The notes beneath the pieces are model-generated. The model had not been told where the DNA came from. It did not search any database and saw nothing but the letters and a program-made list of their open reading frames with translations. Below are positions 32,552-46,011 of a DNA stretch of 64,000 nucleotides, piece after piece (the stretch's first letter is position 1; the number at the start of each line of letters is the position of its first letter). This stretch comes from Membranipora membranacea. Taxonomy: Eukaryota > Bryozoa > Gymnolaemata > Cheilostomatida > Membraniporidae. The stretch lies in NCBI GenBank assembly GCA_914767715.1, contig OU612073.1, positions 870,001-934,000 of the forward strand. Direction: 5' to 3'. The translations under genes were made by a program, and so were the position numbers.

Positions 32552-35500
32552 TCAAGCCTTCAAGCTATCGGTGGAGAGCACTCCCTCTACATATTGCTGT
32601 TGAGTATCAAGTTTCAGGATGGCTGATAAATAGTTGTGTATCTCCGTAAATGTAGGTCGCGCCTCCGGATCCTCAAACCAACATGTTCTCATGAATGTGT
32701 ATCTATGGATCAGTAAAACAGCTGCAGGGTCAATATTTATGGTTCAAGTACCAAAATTTAAAAAAAGGTGATTTAAAGTGCCTAGTGATAACAATCACAT
32801 TTAGCAGTGATCGCTCAATACTGGAAGCCATTTAATTGGTTATGATCATTGCGGTAAGAGAAATCAAATGATTGTGTTGTCTGGGGTACAAGTAGTGGTA
32901 TGATACCACTCTATCCTGGTCAGAATTGGTAAAATTCCGCATTGCTAATAATATCTTTGGGTAATTGGGATGGTTCTTACTGTTTGTGAGGTCACTGTGG
33001 TATAATGGTGGCATAACACAGGATACATAGGTTATCAGCTATTTGAAGCTTTCTCGTCATTTGCTATGAAAATTTCCTCCTAACAGTCTAACAGCCTAAC
33101 AGTGGAGAATCCCTATATCGGTTGACTTGAGACTTACACGTCATCCGGAGTGCTCGCTGGCTTCGCTAGCCGTCTCCCTTCTTCTAAGTAAGCTTTTATA
33201 TCCCAGTGATCGACATCAGAGTATGGCTGACCACCACGAGTACAGATCTCCCATACTAGTACTCCATAAGACCACTGTAAGACACAAAAATAAGGTCTCA
33301 GACTGAATTTTGGCTGATCTAAATGTTGTCTCAAATTATTAAACAACATCTGTTTTTGATATATTAAACAATTAATAAGCAGACTCACCACATCAGATCT
33401 TGAATTGAACTCTCCTCTGTGTTGGAGACACTCCAGAGCCATCCATTTTACTGGCAGAGGAGTGGATGAACTCTCATCTAGACGATAATATTCTTTGACA
33501 TATACATCTTTCGACAGACCAAAATCTGCTATTTTCACAACAAATCCACCATCAACCCTTGAAATAAAAGTAGCGTCAACGTCATGATTATATAAAATCA
33601 TGAATCTCTATGAGCACACAGCACGACAGACAGAAAAAGCAAGTGAAAACCTGTGCGGAGGTCAAGATAGCTTTGATCACTGGTTGTCAAAGCCTCGAGA
33701 AAACAATTTTTGTCACATGGACGCTGGTCAATGTGCAAAAAAGCTGTAGTTATATAAGCCTGAGGTTGTTAAGATAGGTTTTATACTCCCCAAATATAAT
33801 AGGCAGTGCGACTATGGCGGGGACAGAAAGTGATCTAAAATATTTGATAACTATATCCAAAGGTTCAACAAGAGCCAACCTTGCCAACCTTATAATCACA
33901 CCGCTTCATCATTTATTGTGGCTGAAAATAAGCATATTATAATCTTCAAATTAATTTAATTATTATCTAAACTCAATCTACAAAATTTCGGATATACATA
34001 CAGGCAGTTTCTTGCAGCTAGATCACGATGAACAAACTTCTGGAGGGATAGATACTCCATTCCACACGCTATCTGCTTAGCAAAGTGTAGCAACTCAGCC
34101 ATTGTAAATTGCTACAAAGCAAATAAGCGATATAGATCAACTGAATCTTGGCAAAATCATAACTCTGGTACCCTATAACTTTTGCAGGCTCGTCATAATC
34201 TATTGGTTTTATTCATTTGAATGTAGTCCTAGCAACAAATTTTAACCTACAGTATCAAACAGATAGTAGGTGAGATGTGTGTACAAGTTGACTCACTAGT
34301 TTTTCTTGTCTCAGTAATGACTTCAGATCACCATTTGTCATAAGAGGCAGAGCAACTCTGGGCAGGTCATCAGGTGGGAATGAAATGGCCAGGGTCTCCA
34401 ACACATTCAAATGGCTGTAGCCTTTTATCATCAATGCCTCTGTTAAGAATCCTTCTACCATGCTTAGTGTTACTTCAGTTGCTGAAATTATCATAACATG
34501 ATTCATTATTATCACAGCTAACATTCAACGATTGATCAGTCTTATTGGTATGTTTCCAACAACTTCAACTTCAACTATCATTTGCCAAATTCCCGATACT
34601 GATTGAGGATGTGCTCGATCATAAACTCATCTACAGTTTTTTTGTGTTAAGATACCTCTCAAAGTTTTTATGGCCACCACTCTGTGTTCTCTATTCTGCT
34701 CGAGCTCGCCCAGATAGATTTTACCAAAGTTTCCCTCTCCTATGGCTTCAGGTTGGGTAATGACCAGCTCCTCGGGCGTGGCGAGCAAACTAGCCAGATT
34801 TTCTTTAATTTCTTCGTCAATCAATGACCAAACATCAGTACCTTCTACAAATTGTGTATCTAGATATAATAAATGTTTGTTGTGAATTGTGCCCGAACAC
34901 AGTTAGAGGGAAGCTGAGAATAAAATAAAGTACAAAAAAGATTTTTTTCTGCCCTTATAACACCTCCCTTGTCTTGGCAATCAGTCCCAAGACATGACAA
35001 ATAATCCAGGTCAACTGAATAAAAAGTTGCCCTCCCTCAACCAACTAAGGACAACTTATTGGTAAGGAAAACTTAGAACTACTGTTCTCAGCCAATGATG
35101 AGCTTTCTTAGAACTACTGTTCTCAGCCAATGATAGGCTTTCTTAGAACTACTGTACACAGCTACTCACATATTCTTTCTTTCAATCTACATCCGGTCAC
35201 CACGCTGGTCTTGAAAGAGAATAACTCTGTCAATTTCCCTCCCACCTCCCTATCACTAACCTATGTCGTCCATTGTGGAAATGCTAACAATTTCCTGGTG
35301 ATGGTGTTCATTTGTTCGTCAATTCTGCACCAGATTTAACAACATCTAATACTATGGCAAGTACCCTGTCTGCCAAACAACATATACAGTGGCGTTGATC
35401 GTCACTTTCGGTTACAAATGCGTGAAGCGCCCCATATTTTTTTCCCCTATAATATGTTACATTATAAGAAAGAAAAAAGTATTTTTCCAAATTTCTTATT

Positions 35501-38500
35501 TAATTCAAACAGTCAAGGTCTTCAGTCAACTTTAAAAGTAGTTTATGTTGCTGCCACCCTAATTAATTGCTGCCTTAATTGAAATAAGTGCAAAGTTCGG
35601 GAACTTACCTTTTAACTCAATTGGAGAATCACCTTTGGTGCGACGCCTTTTATGAAGAACACATATGACAAGCACAATAATGATGATTATCAGTACTAAC
35701 AATCCAACTATGATTGCTGATATCTCCCCTCCAGTGAGTCTGATATCTGGTCTGATGCTTCCCTTCAAGTCAGTCTGATTGTAACTCCCAAGGCTAACCT
35801 GTACCGTGAAACATTGAAAGTTGTTTATTTGATTGATTATTGATTATTTACTTTTATAGAATGTGTTCCCAAGACAAATAGCCAAACAGCCAAACAGTCC
35901 TATTTATAGTGGTTGGAGAGCTAGAAATCGTTTAAAAGTTTAAAGATGGGGCTTCTGGTCTGTGAAGTTTTAGTTTAGATCCTATCACCAGCCACCATTC
36001 AATCCCAATTTTGTAGGGAATCAAAAGACTGGGCCTCAACTGTGTGTTTGCACAAACCAGTAAACAGAGCTCTCTCTCTCTCTCTCAGCCTCATCCTATA
36101 CTTTGATAGGATTATAGGGCAAGGGTGGAACGAGGGTATGGTGCAATGGTGAAGGGCCATGAGAATCAATATCTGGAAGATGTTCTTTGATGATAAGATA
36201 GGATTTGATATCAACCATAACACAACATTTAAAAGAGGTTTGAACCTTGAATAATTTTGTCGTTCTGCAATGGAATGAGTCTCCGTTTTGCGAAGTGATA
36301 AAGTTGATTAAATATAAGGCCTTCAACAAAAGTAATATAACTTAAATTCACATTGCTGTCTGAGACAGCACCAGACTCCATTCTTTGATTGATACAACCT
36401 GCGACATGAAATGTTTTCTGAATCATTAATTATTAACTGCTTATGTTCAATACGCCTTTACTTGATATATATATATATATATATATGTGGTGATTCATCT
36501 TTTTCAGTTTAGCAGATCAATTGAAAAGCTTGCCAAAAAAAATCCATTAATTAAAAGCCATATCCTGGTTTTATCCAAAAGCGCCGAGGTCGTTCCAAAT
36601 ACAAATTCGTTCCTAAGTTGTCATTTGAAAGATGATTGAGGAAATAGAGGCTGTTAATAGATAAATGCCAAATATCTCCTTGTAACAGTTGAGTTCAAAC
36701 AGAAATCTTTGGAGGTTAAGAGAATAAATATGAGGAAAAGGTTTTGGCAGACACAGCAGATAATGGTTGAAATGCTCTCACTATTTTGAAAATAAGAGCA
36801 TAGAGCATTTGTCTTGTTTTTTTCGTACATGGCAAAGTTAATTGCCACTGGCCATTCTTTGCTGTTTACAGTTGAAATCAGGTACAAAAACGAATATCAA
36901 GTTTTGCTTTTATTTCGTGAACCTCATGCTGGTTTGGACAGATTGAAATTCTCATCCTGACTGTTTGATTTGACTTACATGCACATTGTAAGTTTTACCA
37001 TCCTCAAGATCCATATTTGGGTCAGGTTTGCAATCCATAGAGTTGTTAGTCACTTGTCCAATCACACAATCAAACTTAGCATCATCATCTCCTACTATTG
37101 TGACCTTATACTGAGCATTGAGAACATCGCCAAGGTCAAGGTTACTACCTGATATCACCAGATCAGTGCCTGGTTCGAGGATTAGCAGATTCTATGAAGG
37201 AATGGAACGGTTGTTATATTTTAGAGCAACAAATCATGGTAACATATGCGTTGACTGGAAACTAAAAGTACAACAAAGGGTTTGCTCAGGTAAATATATT
37301 TATCCGTTACATAGATTTTGTGTTAAAGGAATCTGCTCTTTGGTGAGAAGATCTCTGCCAAGAAAATTGAAATTTACATTGCACATTCGGCTTCTAAGGA
37401 CAACCCGAATCTTGCCTTGACAAGAAGCCCAAAACCTATCAATATTGTCATGGATAAATTACTTCAAAGTAGCAACAATACTTACATCACTGCTAATCAC
37501 CGGATCTGGATACACAACAAGATCACCTTCTTGTCCATCAAATATATCAACACCATCGCTTAGCAACGTCATGCTAACACTGGTCCTCTCTGTTATATTG
37601 AGTTCTGTGATAAAATATATATGATATTTGTCTAGCTGATGATTTGTTTCGTTGTATCAAATTGTGAGAAAATCCCAAATCAAATTTATTGATTTAAAAA
37701 ACTCAAGTGCCTTATTAAGGCACTGTTCCGAAAGTGTTTATGGATAATGTCTTTTCCTATAAAATCCTGTTTTTGTTCACCATTGTGTTCAAGACTGTCT
37801 CATTACCTTGTAGTGAATCCAGTTTGCATCTTACTTCAGATCCATATGTGTGCAGACAGTTCTGAAAAGATATTAAAGCTTAGTGGTAGGAACAACTGCT
37901 CAGTTCTACTGGGTCACATGGGATAATAAACGTGTACAATCAGAATACAGACTTCTAAAGTCAATGAATTCATTACAGAACTTGCAAATTTACACTGGGA
38001 TGCGTTTCGAGCCTAACGTTTAACAAAACCTCCTGAAATCTTCATTGGGAGAATATTTAGGTGTGGTTTACAGTGTTTCTATTTGGTCTTTCTCTGTTAT
38101 TGTGCAATGCAGGATCTACTTATTTTGCTAGACATTCAATACAGACATTTACTTACATACTGTTTGCCGATGATGTTCAGACTATAATTGTCTGAAGACT
38201 CTACATTGGCCATGTCAAAAGTTACATTTAAACCTCCACTGCAAATATATAAATATTATTGTAAAAACAAAGAGTGGGTTTTACTGACTCATTTATTGGT
38301 CAGAAGCAAGTTGTAAATGGATAAATAACACCACATGAAATGTTCAATTAAACCTAGCCAATGTGTTGGCTCTGATTGGTTGGGTTGGGAGAGCCATGGT
38401 ATGGAGTGAAACCGGATAAGCGTATGGAGTAAGAGACCATAAGTAGTGAATAGCATCTGGGGAGGGGATGGGGGGCTTGATTGTTCCAGCCCCAAACAAC

Positions 38501-41483
38501 GTGGATGTATGTGCTTCCTGGTAGAATAATACATTTTACTTACCTTATAATAGTTGAATTAGAGACCACAGCAATAATCGATGGATTTTCTATATATGTG
38601 TAAGCGAAGGTCCTGTTTATTGTGCCTGTTAGTTGAAGCAGCACACTAATGTCCCCGAGTTGTTCTCCCTTGGTCATATTAAACTGCAGCTCATTCCGTT
38701 CCCTGCAGTTAGTGAAGAATAAAATTTTGTTAGTTTGTGAAAAAAATAAATATCATTAAAATATCATTAAATTTGTACAGGAAGGATAATGTAAAGCTCA
38801 TGGGTTGGTTAATCTCAGACATTGATGAAAAAATGTGACATAATCCATTGGCACTACAGTATTAACGCTGAAAAGTCAATCTGCAACTTCATTCTTACTT
38901 GATGGTGTTAGTAGAAGCTTCTCCAATGTATATACTTATTCCATTATCAGGAATGAGACCATTTACGGTGATAATCGTCCCCCCTGCCAGCTGTCCAGAA
39001 ACAGGAAACAGTGTCCACTCATCGTCTCTACTCAGCTGATAAGAAACAAAGGTGTCAGTTTTCTGCAAGCTTGCAATGTCTGATAGGAAGTTATTTGCAC
39101 AATTCAGTATTGAACAATCTCAGTGAGCCAAGTATATGTCGGATAGAAATAATACTAAAGTGACTTAACCGCTTCGATAACATAACTGCTCACCAACCTG
39201 AATGCATCTTGGAGCAGGATCGACCCAACTGTTTCCATGCCCGCATGTTGTGATTTGTGATCCGTTTACTGCATATCCCACACCGCAGGTCACAGTGACG
39301 CTCTCATGTATATAATACTCTGTTTCAAGTGGTGTTATTATCTCATGACTGGTAGGGGAATGCGGCTGGCACCTTGAAACTAAGAGGCACAACATTTTGT
39401 TGGACAAGCTAGACGAGAAAGCAAATCAAATTGAACTGGGTGTATTATTTTGATGTCATGGCAGGGCCGTAGTTTAGAAAAAAAATGGTAGGGGGGGGGC
39501 GCAAATTCTTGAGGGTAGGAAGAAACACCAGGTTGGGTGTTGTAAGCTCCGATCCTGAGTCCTCAGTGCCAGGCCTCAAAATTGTTTTGATGATATAAAT
39601 AGCAATTGGAAGTCCTGAATGAGTTGATTTTGACATGGAATATTTAATTATAACATATTTAGGCCACTCTATTCAGCATTCTAGGGGAGGCAGAGTGTCC
39701 CTGCCCCCTAGAACTACGTGCCTAAAAAGTTGGCTAATATTGTAGAACCAGAATACAAACTTACTCTGCGTTGTCATCTCCCATAGCGATTTTTCCTTGC
39801 GATTGTTGGAACTGGCCACCAGGATGGTGTCATTGCTAGTGATAGTCATTGCTGAAGGATTGTGCAGTTTGCACACATCCAATGTCCCTGGTATTGTCTC
39901 ATTTTGATCAGCATCACCTGTTTCAATGATACAATGGAGTTTTGAGGTGGTAGAGAGCAAACGTATACAAATCACTATCCAAGTCTCAGGCAATGCAACA
40001 TCTTTAGATTAAGATACTATCATGGGTCTACTTGTATTTCAAGAACAGGCGGAATTTGAATATCAGGAAATATTTTGATGAAGGCTCAAATAATCAGGCT
40101 GTACAATAGAGCTAACGCAGTGTTTGCACATAATCATAATCATGATTCTTACCTTTGCACATGGAGTATAATCCTTCCTGTCTGAGGTCGATGAACACAA
40201 GTGCTTGTACGTCCACGTCCACGTCTTCGGCAGCGACCAGCACCTGATCACGGACTAGCCAGTTGAGCCTTTCTTGTAGCCCAGTTTGAGCTGTGCTAAA
40301 TGGTCCAAGAAGGAAGTCTTTATCACTATGACCGGCAATAGATACAGTCCCAAAGAGAAGTGAGGTCTCCCTAGTGTGAAGGTTGTATCTTGACACTCCA
40401 TGTCCATGGTTAATGTAGATGTTGTTTTCCTCGCTGTCAGCTATTATGTGGCGCGTTCCCGGGCTATTTTCGTACAAATTTGAATCAAGCAAGCTTGTTT
40501 TCTGAGAAGCAAAATCATTTTGTATTATAAGACTATCATCGCAGCATAATAGTTTGTTCCATCTTTCTAAGAATATCACACTGTATACAGCATTGAACTG
40601 GGAGTCGGTTGAATTTCTCATTCCTTTATGGTCGCTTTGCCAGTTATCTGAAGCAATTCTTCTTCCTCGGGCACCACAAACACCGACGATGGTGCTCACA
40701 TTACCTGTGGTAAAATCATAAAGTCGAATGCAGCCATTTATATAATCTGCTATGGCCATTTGACTTTGATTCAATTGGACAAACCCGTTTATAAGAGAAA
40801 ACAACGCCTCGGAAGCTCGCCCATCACGGTAACCACTGTTGATATCCTCCTGGGTTTCATTCCCTAGTAGTACGCTTACTTCCTGTCCAGGTACGTAGCG
40901 CAAGATAGCTGCACCAGAAGTGAAGTAGAATGTCCCAGGCTTGTAGCGATCCTCTTTTATCATACCTATTGACCAAGTTAGGTCAAAATCAGTATCCACT
41001 TTGGTCAGTGAACCAAAATCAATGTCTAACCCACAGCTTTCATTATCAACGCACATATTTTCATTTACTTCTGCGCCACCATCAATCTCTTTGACATCAG
41101 ACTTAGTTTTCTCCAAACCATCATTACTGGCTCCCACCGATTTGGTGGGAAAAACTAATAAAAGGCTGCAATTAAACAGAAAAGCAGAATAGGAAACTGT
41201 TGAAGATCTCTAAATGGTAAATTATTAGATAACTGGATCTTAAACTAGTAATCTGTCAAGCAGTTGGTAGCAGACAAACTGCACAGGAATGAATGATGAG
41301 ATAAAACAGAACAATAAATAATTATTGAAAGAAGAGATAATGCCATCTAAGCAGACATTAATGAGGGTGCAACTATTGGCCAGATTAGACGATCCCGGTT
41401 TCCTAGAGACTCCAAGTTGAGGGTGCTGTCACTAACCTCAGAGATATGAAGACAATGAAATGCTTTACTTGAGTGATCAGCAT
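32552..41483 (-). CDS. RTK-C: NHL-CCP-IPT receptor tyrosine kinase, MET-like, complete
   Basis: Exons 5' to 3': 41437-41483, 40153-41165, 39765-39917, 39198-39379, 38899-39062, 38544-38702, 38157-38238, 37807-37861, 37486-37604, 36979-37191, 35609-35798, 34656-34844, 34297-34481, 34002-34111, 33389-33557, 33138-33274, 32552-32702. Joined length is 3,318 nt, 1,105 aa. Layout by residue: signal peptide about 1-22; NHL propeller about 50-400; CCP about 407-465; first IPT-like module about 475-570; juxtamembrane IPT about 640-715; membrane helix about 755-778; kinase about 815-1085. Gly loop 827-834, lysine 852, HRD 945-947, DFG 965-967, activation-loop KEYYRLD, then [18 protein letters not shown] and [12 protein letters not shown]. 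All catalytic motifs are intact, so an active kinase is expected. The activation loop and the [14 protein letters not shown] segment read like MET/RON. The C-tail is short with one tyrosine (QQYVEG). Near-identical to RTK-A. Confidence 0.93.
34924..35475. other. 555-bp segment present only in the second copy, with 36-bp tandem repeats
   Basis: RTK-A reads GAGAATAAAAGTATTTTTCC at the matching site (1,450). Here about 555 bp intervene between the TM exon and the juxtamembrane exon of RTK-C. Inside, a unit of about 36 bp starting TTCTTAGAACTACTGTTCTC is repeated nearly three times (35,065-35,160). No long terminal inverted repeats are seen; short A-rich sequence lies at both ends. Probably an insertion within the intron. 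Confidence 0.8.
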
Positions 41484-43664
41484 CCTTAAATTTGAAGTTT
41501 TCAGCAATACCTGTAAAAGAACATTGCATTGTAAATAAAACCAGAAAGAACACTTGGCTAGGGCTATGAAATTCGATTTACCAATTGGCAACAAAAGAAA
41601 ATTAAGCTCTAATCAACCAATTTCCTTTTTAACCTTTAAAGGCGATATTGCCCATTTTCTTTGCATTATTCAAATAGATTTGATAATAGATTCTGCAACA
41701 TTTACTTAAATACTTTGGTATGAAGCTTTTCTTCCATGACCATGGCTCCCCCACTAAAGATGGTTCTCACCATAACTAAATACTAACATTTTCTTACTGC
41801 TGCAGGCTTTAGACACTATATGCTGCGACTATAAAAATATCAATATTTCTACTTACCCCTGGCTTAGTCAACTCTGAACTGACACTGGGTCAAAAAATAA
41901 CTTGCATAAAAAACAACAGGAATTATAATGTATCATCACGCATGATTGGCATTTCCTCAAACTACCCCTTGCGCAATTCATTTTACTTTATCAATTGAGA
42001 TATTATGAGTAATCAGATAATTTATTGCCATATTATTCAAATAAAATATGTCACTCTACAGAGCTATTTTATTACCACTTTCCTCAACGATTAAATTAAG
42101 GGTTGTTAAAATCTCTCCAGCTTATCCAGCATCAAAGTAAGGAATACATAAAAGAAATTTAGTAGACTTTTTCATTGTATTGGTACTGCTTTGATACTGC
42201 TGAGTCATTCTCTGTTCCTCATGGCTGTTACATTGTTATGTAGTTGTTGCTATGGGAACACTACACCACAGGTATGAGAAAGCCACTTACGATTGGCGGA
42301 GTACTCAGTAAAGAGTACAATAAACAGTAAAAAACACTAAAAACTAAATTCCACATTTATTTTCATTGTACAAACATCATAATAAAAATAACATTGCGAT
42401 GAAAAGACACTTTTGATCCAATTAATGGTCACCAGTATGACATTAGAATTACCTGATATTTTTACATTAAATTTTGGTATACAGAAACATTCATTAAATC
42501 TCGCTCACTTTCAAGAAAAATTACCATATAGTCATAGAACGATATCTTTTCTATTAAATAATGATATGTTTCTATCTTTACCCATTTTTCCAGGCTTTTT
42601 AGGGTTACCAAATGGCCGAATCCTTGTAATCTAGCTGTAAATAGAGAAATACAAATTGTTCTCATGATCAAACCTGTTAATTTGGGTTGAGGGAAATTTA
42701 AGTGACACTTGTGTGACAGATCAGTGACAGTGAATACCACTGTAAATACTTCTGCAACAATATTGTTATATCACCTCATTCATCTCTGTTTCTCTCATAT
42801 GGGCTTTCTCACAAAGTCCTCCCTTCAATACTCACTGGACCAAAAGAACAATTATTGTCAATTTGATATTTGATTAAAACATACAGAGCTGATGTCATTT
42901 AATGAGGAAGAATTTCACTGATTTGCTACAATATTTGTACTTAGTTTAGCGGCAACTCATTAACAACCGTCACCTAACCAAAGAAAATTGATAACTCTTT
43001 ATGGCTCTCATTTCCTTAACAATGCAATAAGACCATCAGATTTAATTTCAGGCTCACCTATAGTTTACCCCTTAGCCAAGAATGAATCTCTTCATATTCA
43101 TTGATTGGTTGTTAAATTGTTAATTTACTTACAATTGGTGATATTTGGTTTACGTCCAACCGGTGCTTCCTCATTTCCCCTTCCCTGATTTTCTAGTGGC
43201 CCAAAGAATGGCCAAAGCTAGTATGAGGAAAAACGATGAGTTGAAGTATCAGTAAAATCGAAATGAGGTAAACAGGTGTACTAATAAATGAGTGTGAGCT
43301 TTCATAGAAAAATGGTTAGTCGACTGCTGATTAGATTGCATACAATGAAAGAATAGAGTCTGATCTACTCGAGACATGTTTTTATGGGAAGGATTTTGTA
43401 ATATTTTTTGTCCTCAAATACTCAACAATGAGAAAGAGAGAGAGAGCGGCCGCAGGAAACTACTGCTGTTGGCAGACCATCAGTCAGCGAATGAGCTAGC
43501 GATCCAAGTGTTGTGATGTGGTTGTCTTGTTAGTTGTCTTCCTGTGTTCAGAGGAACGATAACTCTCCCAACCTCATTGATGCACGGTTATTATGATACT
43601 TTTATTAATTGACTCGGTTCAACTGTGATTGTAAGCCAAACTTTATGTAAAGAAATAAGTAAAC

Positions 43665-44572
43665 ATGTCAGCTACCAGAAAAGTAAGATGTGTCTTGTGA
43701 AATATATTAGAATGTAACTAAGTTAACTGATTCACACAGACAGAATTGAAGTGTCATTGTATGACTATGGATATACTGGACCTACAAGGACCCAATGCTG
43801 CAGTTTTTCAGCAAATCAACCAGGAAAAAACAACTGAAAATTTGCATTGCCAAAACAAGGCTGCCAAGAACAATTACTTATGACCCTAAAAGGGCAAGGC
43901 CTGGGCAAAGTTAGGATCAACTGAACCCAAATCCATCACTTTGTTGGACATAATCCGGTTCTCATATTAATCAGAACCAAAGAATATTATGAAATTAATC
44001 TCTAAGAATAAATTTTACTAGTTTTGGAACTCATGCGATCTATTTGGCTCGACAATCTGGTTTTATGTTGGGTGTAGCTTGAACATGTCTCTCAGACTGA
44101 AATTGCGCGAAAAATTAAAATGTTTTAACAAAAGTTGTGGACATTTCTTGTTCATCAATTGATGTCCAGTAATGCTAGTAAAATTTATGTTGAGCACTGG
44201 CAAAGGTAAAAGGTGTAACGACCTTGATAATTTGTTAGTTGGTACCAGGTGATTAGGGATCTTTTGTAATAATGATAACAATGATATTCAAAGTTTTTCT
44301 GCACATCCTTCCACACAGTTGACAAAATCTTGTAAAATTGATAATGATGCATGGTATGTTTGTAATTGGGGAAATCAAATTTGAGAGTAGTGTCCCTTTA
44401 ATACATGAGGGGACAACTGCATCTCCATGATATGGTGAGACGCAAAAAGTAATTTATTTGTTTTATTCAGATGTCATGGCACCATGGCAATCTAAGTTTA
44501 CTACACAAAGAACTGCACCATCAATCAGCGAAACAAAAACTGCTTGCACTTGAGAAGGAAAGCTTAGAAGAG
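43665..44572 (+). pseudogene. Truncated duplicate of the small membrane-protein gene
   Basis: Exon 1 (43,665-43,682) and exon 2 (44,471-44,572) are copied with intact splice sites and frame. The first codon of exon 2 is ATG here where the other copy has ACG, and GGC becomes AGC near its end. The duplicated block ends at 45,120, so the exons for the membrane segment and C-terminus are absent. I found no replacement exons to the right. Probably non-functional, though it could be spliced to unknown downstream exons. Confidence 0.6.
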
Positions 44573-46011
44573 GTAAAGATAACTAAGTGAACAGGAGGAG
44601 ATAATTTGTTCCAACAATACTTTAAGAGAGCATTAGGTGATGATTAAACACCTTAACTTTTACAGCACTACTGGTCATGATACAAACATAAATCTAAAAT
44701 TGGTAAAATCTGTCTATAGCAGATATTCTCTTGTAGATTATTCACTGGTATGCAATCTGGGTTATAAGATACCATTATCTACTTCTAAAATACCAAAATC
44801 ACTTGCCTTTTTTACTTGAGGTGACACGCCTTTCTCATTAACATAACAATGTGTTGTAATAGGTTTTTAACAGCAGGAAAAGCACTTCAACTCCTAATGT
44901 ATTAGTCATATCTTATCATTATAAAACAGAATCCCTGGAGGATAAATTAGCAGAAAGAATGTAATCAGGCAACTCAGATATCCATTTCGCAGAAGTATCC
45001 AGGCTCCTGGTCCTATTTATACATCCCGTCATTCATAACAAGTTTTATGACATTGTGATGAAAGTATTGCTACCACATCTGCGCAAACAACGTGACAGTT
45101 ACGACATGATTATGGTTGTAGGTGGCTCACCACATACATATGACTGTGATTTATGGCAATAGAATTGGCATAAGTCTCGGCTGACCAGAGATTCGACTGC
45201 TAAGTATGTAGGCTCTCATGTCAAAATAAATAAATCGAGATAAATTTTTTTCTTCTTGATCTAGATAGATACTACACAGTTAATTTATTGCTACCGATTA
45301 CAGAGATATTCACACTTACATGAACCGCTGATTCTTCATCTGTGATAGCATGGGTATATATTGTCTGGTGGGTCTCATAGTACACGGCTGCATTAACCTG
45401 CACATCCTATTGACATTAGTCTGCAGCAATTTGGCGCAGGACTGGCCCTGGAACGGGTACACTCGAGCATGCAGGCAGATTAAAACCAACCCCTTTAAGC
45501 AGAGTATGCATTTCTTTACGCACATTAACCGCTTAGAATTCTACCTGGATCATGCAACGGACAATGATCATCACGGTTGGATAGACAGTAGTTTTATTTC
45601 ATCCCACAGCACATTCCAATCCACCATTGCCACCCTATGAAACACAGCGTACGTGTTAGGGTTATTGGCCTTACATGGCCCATTGCTGGGACCCCTTGTA
45701 GTAGGTTTAGCTGTCTTTCCAGCTTGTCAGCATGTCTTTCCATGCTGTCACATGTCTTTCCATGAGTCAGTCAGTAGACAAGTACACAGGAGAGGTATAC
45801 ACCCGAGGGTGCTGGGGGCTGGAACAATCAACAATGAAAGCTCCCCCAGTGGGACTCGAACCCACAACTCCTGCGGCACTAATCGGCTGGCAGTGAATAG
45901 CAAGCGCGCTTACCGATTGCTAACCGATTGCGCCATCTCACCATCCCCTTTATGGTGTCACAAATTCAGTGATTTGATGTGTTTGTGGCTGTGAGAAGAC
46001 AAACATGCTTA
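44573..46011. other. Spacer with a dispersed-repeat fragment and tRNA-like sequence
   Basis: After the duplication border (45,120) I see no gene. 45,594-45,650 shares CCACCATTGCCACCCTATG and flanking bases with 63,545-63,590. Confidence 0.6.
45843..45948 (-). repeat. tRNA-like SINE head
   Basis: On the minus strand: GGTGAGATGGCGCAATCGGTTAGC (A-box) and GTGGGTTCGAGTCCCACTGG (T-arm/B-box). About 11 bp are duplicated within the D-arm region (AATCGGTTAGC/AATCGGTAAGC), so a normal cloverleaf is broken. Most likely a tRNA-derived SINE. Confidence 0.65.

Larger units (their letters stand above)
33469..45120. repeat. Segmental duplication copy 2, about 11.65 kb
   Basis: Same-orientation partner of 1-11,986. 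It carries RTK-C exons 1-15, the RTK upstream region and the first two exons of the small plus-strand gene. The similarity stops abruptly after TATGGTTGTA at 45,120. Leftward it presumably continues (32,552-33,468) opposite sequence outside the window. Confidence 0.95.

Noticed and set aside
45653-45994. 113-codon plus-strand frame containing GTRTHN
   Set aside because: Same cause: translation across a tRNA-like SINE on the other strand.
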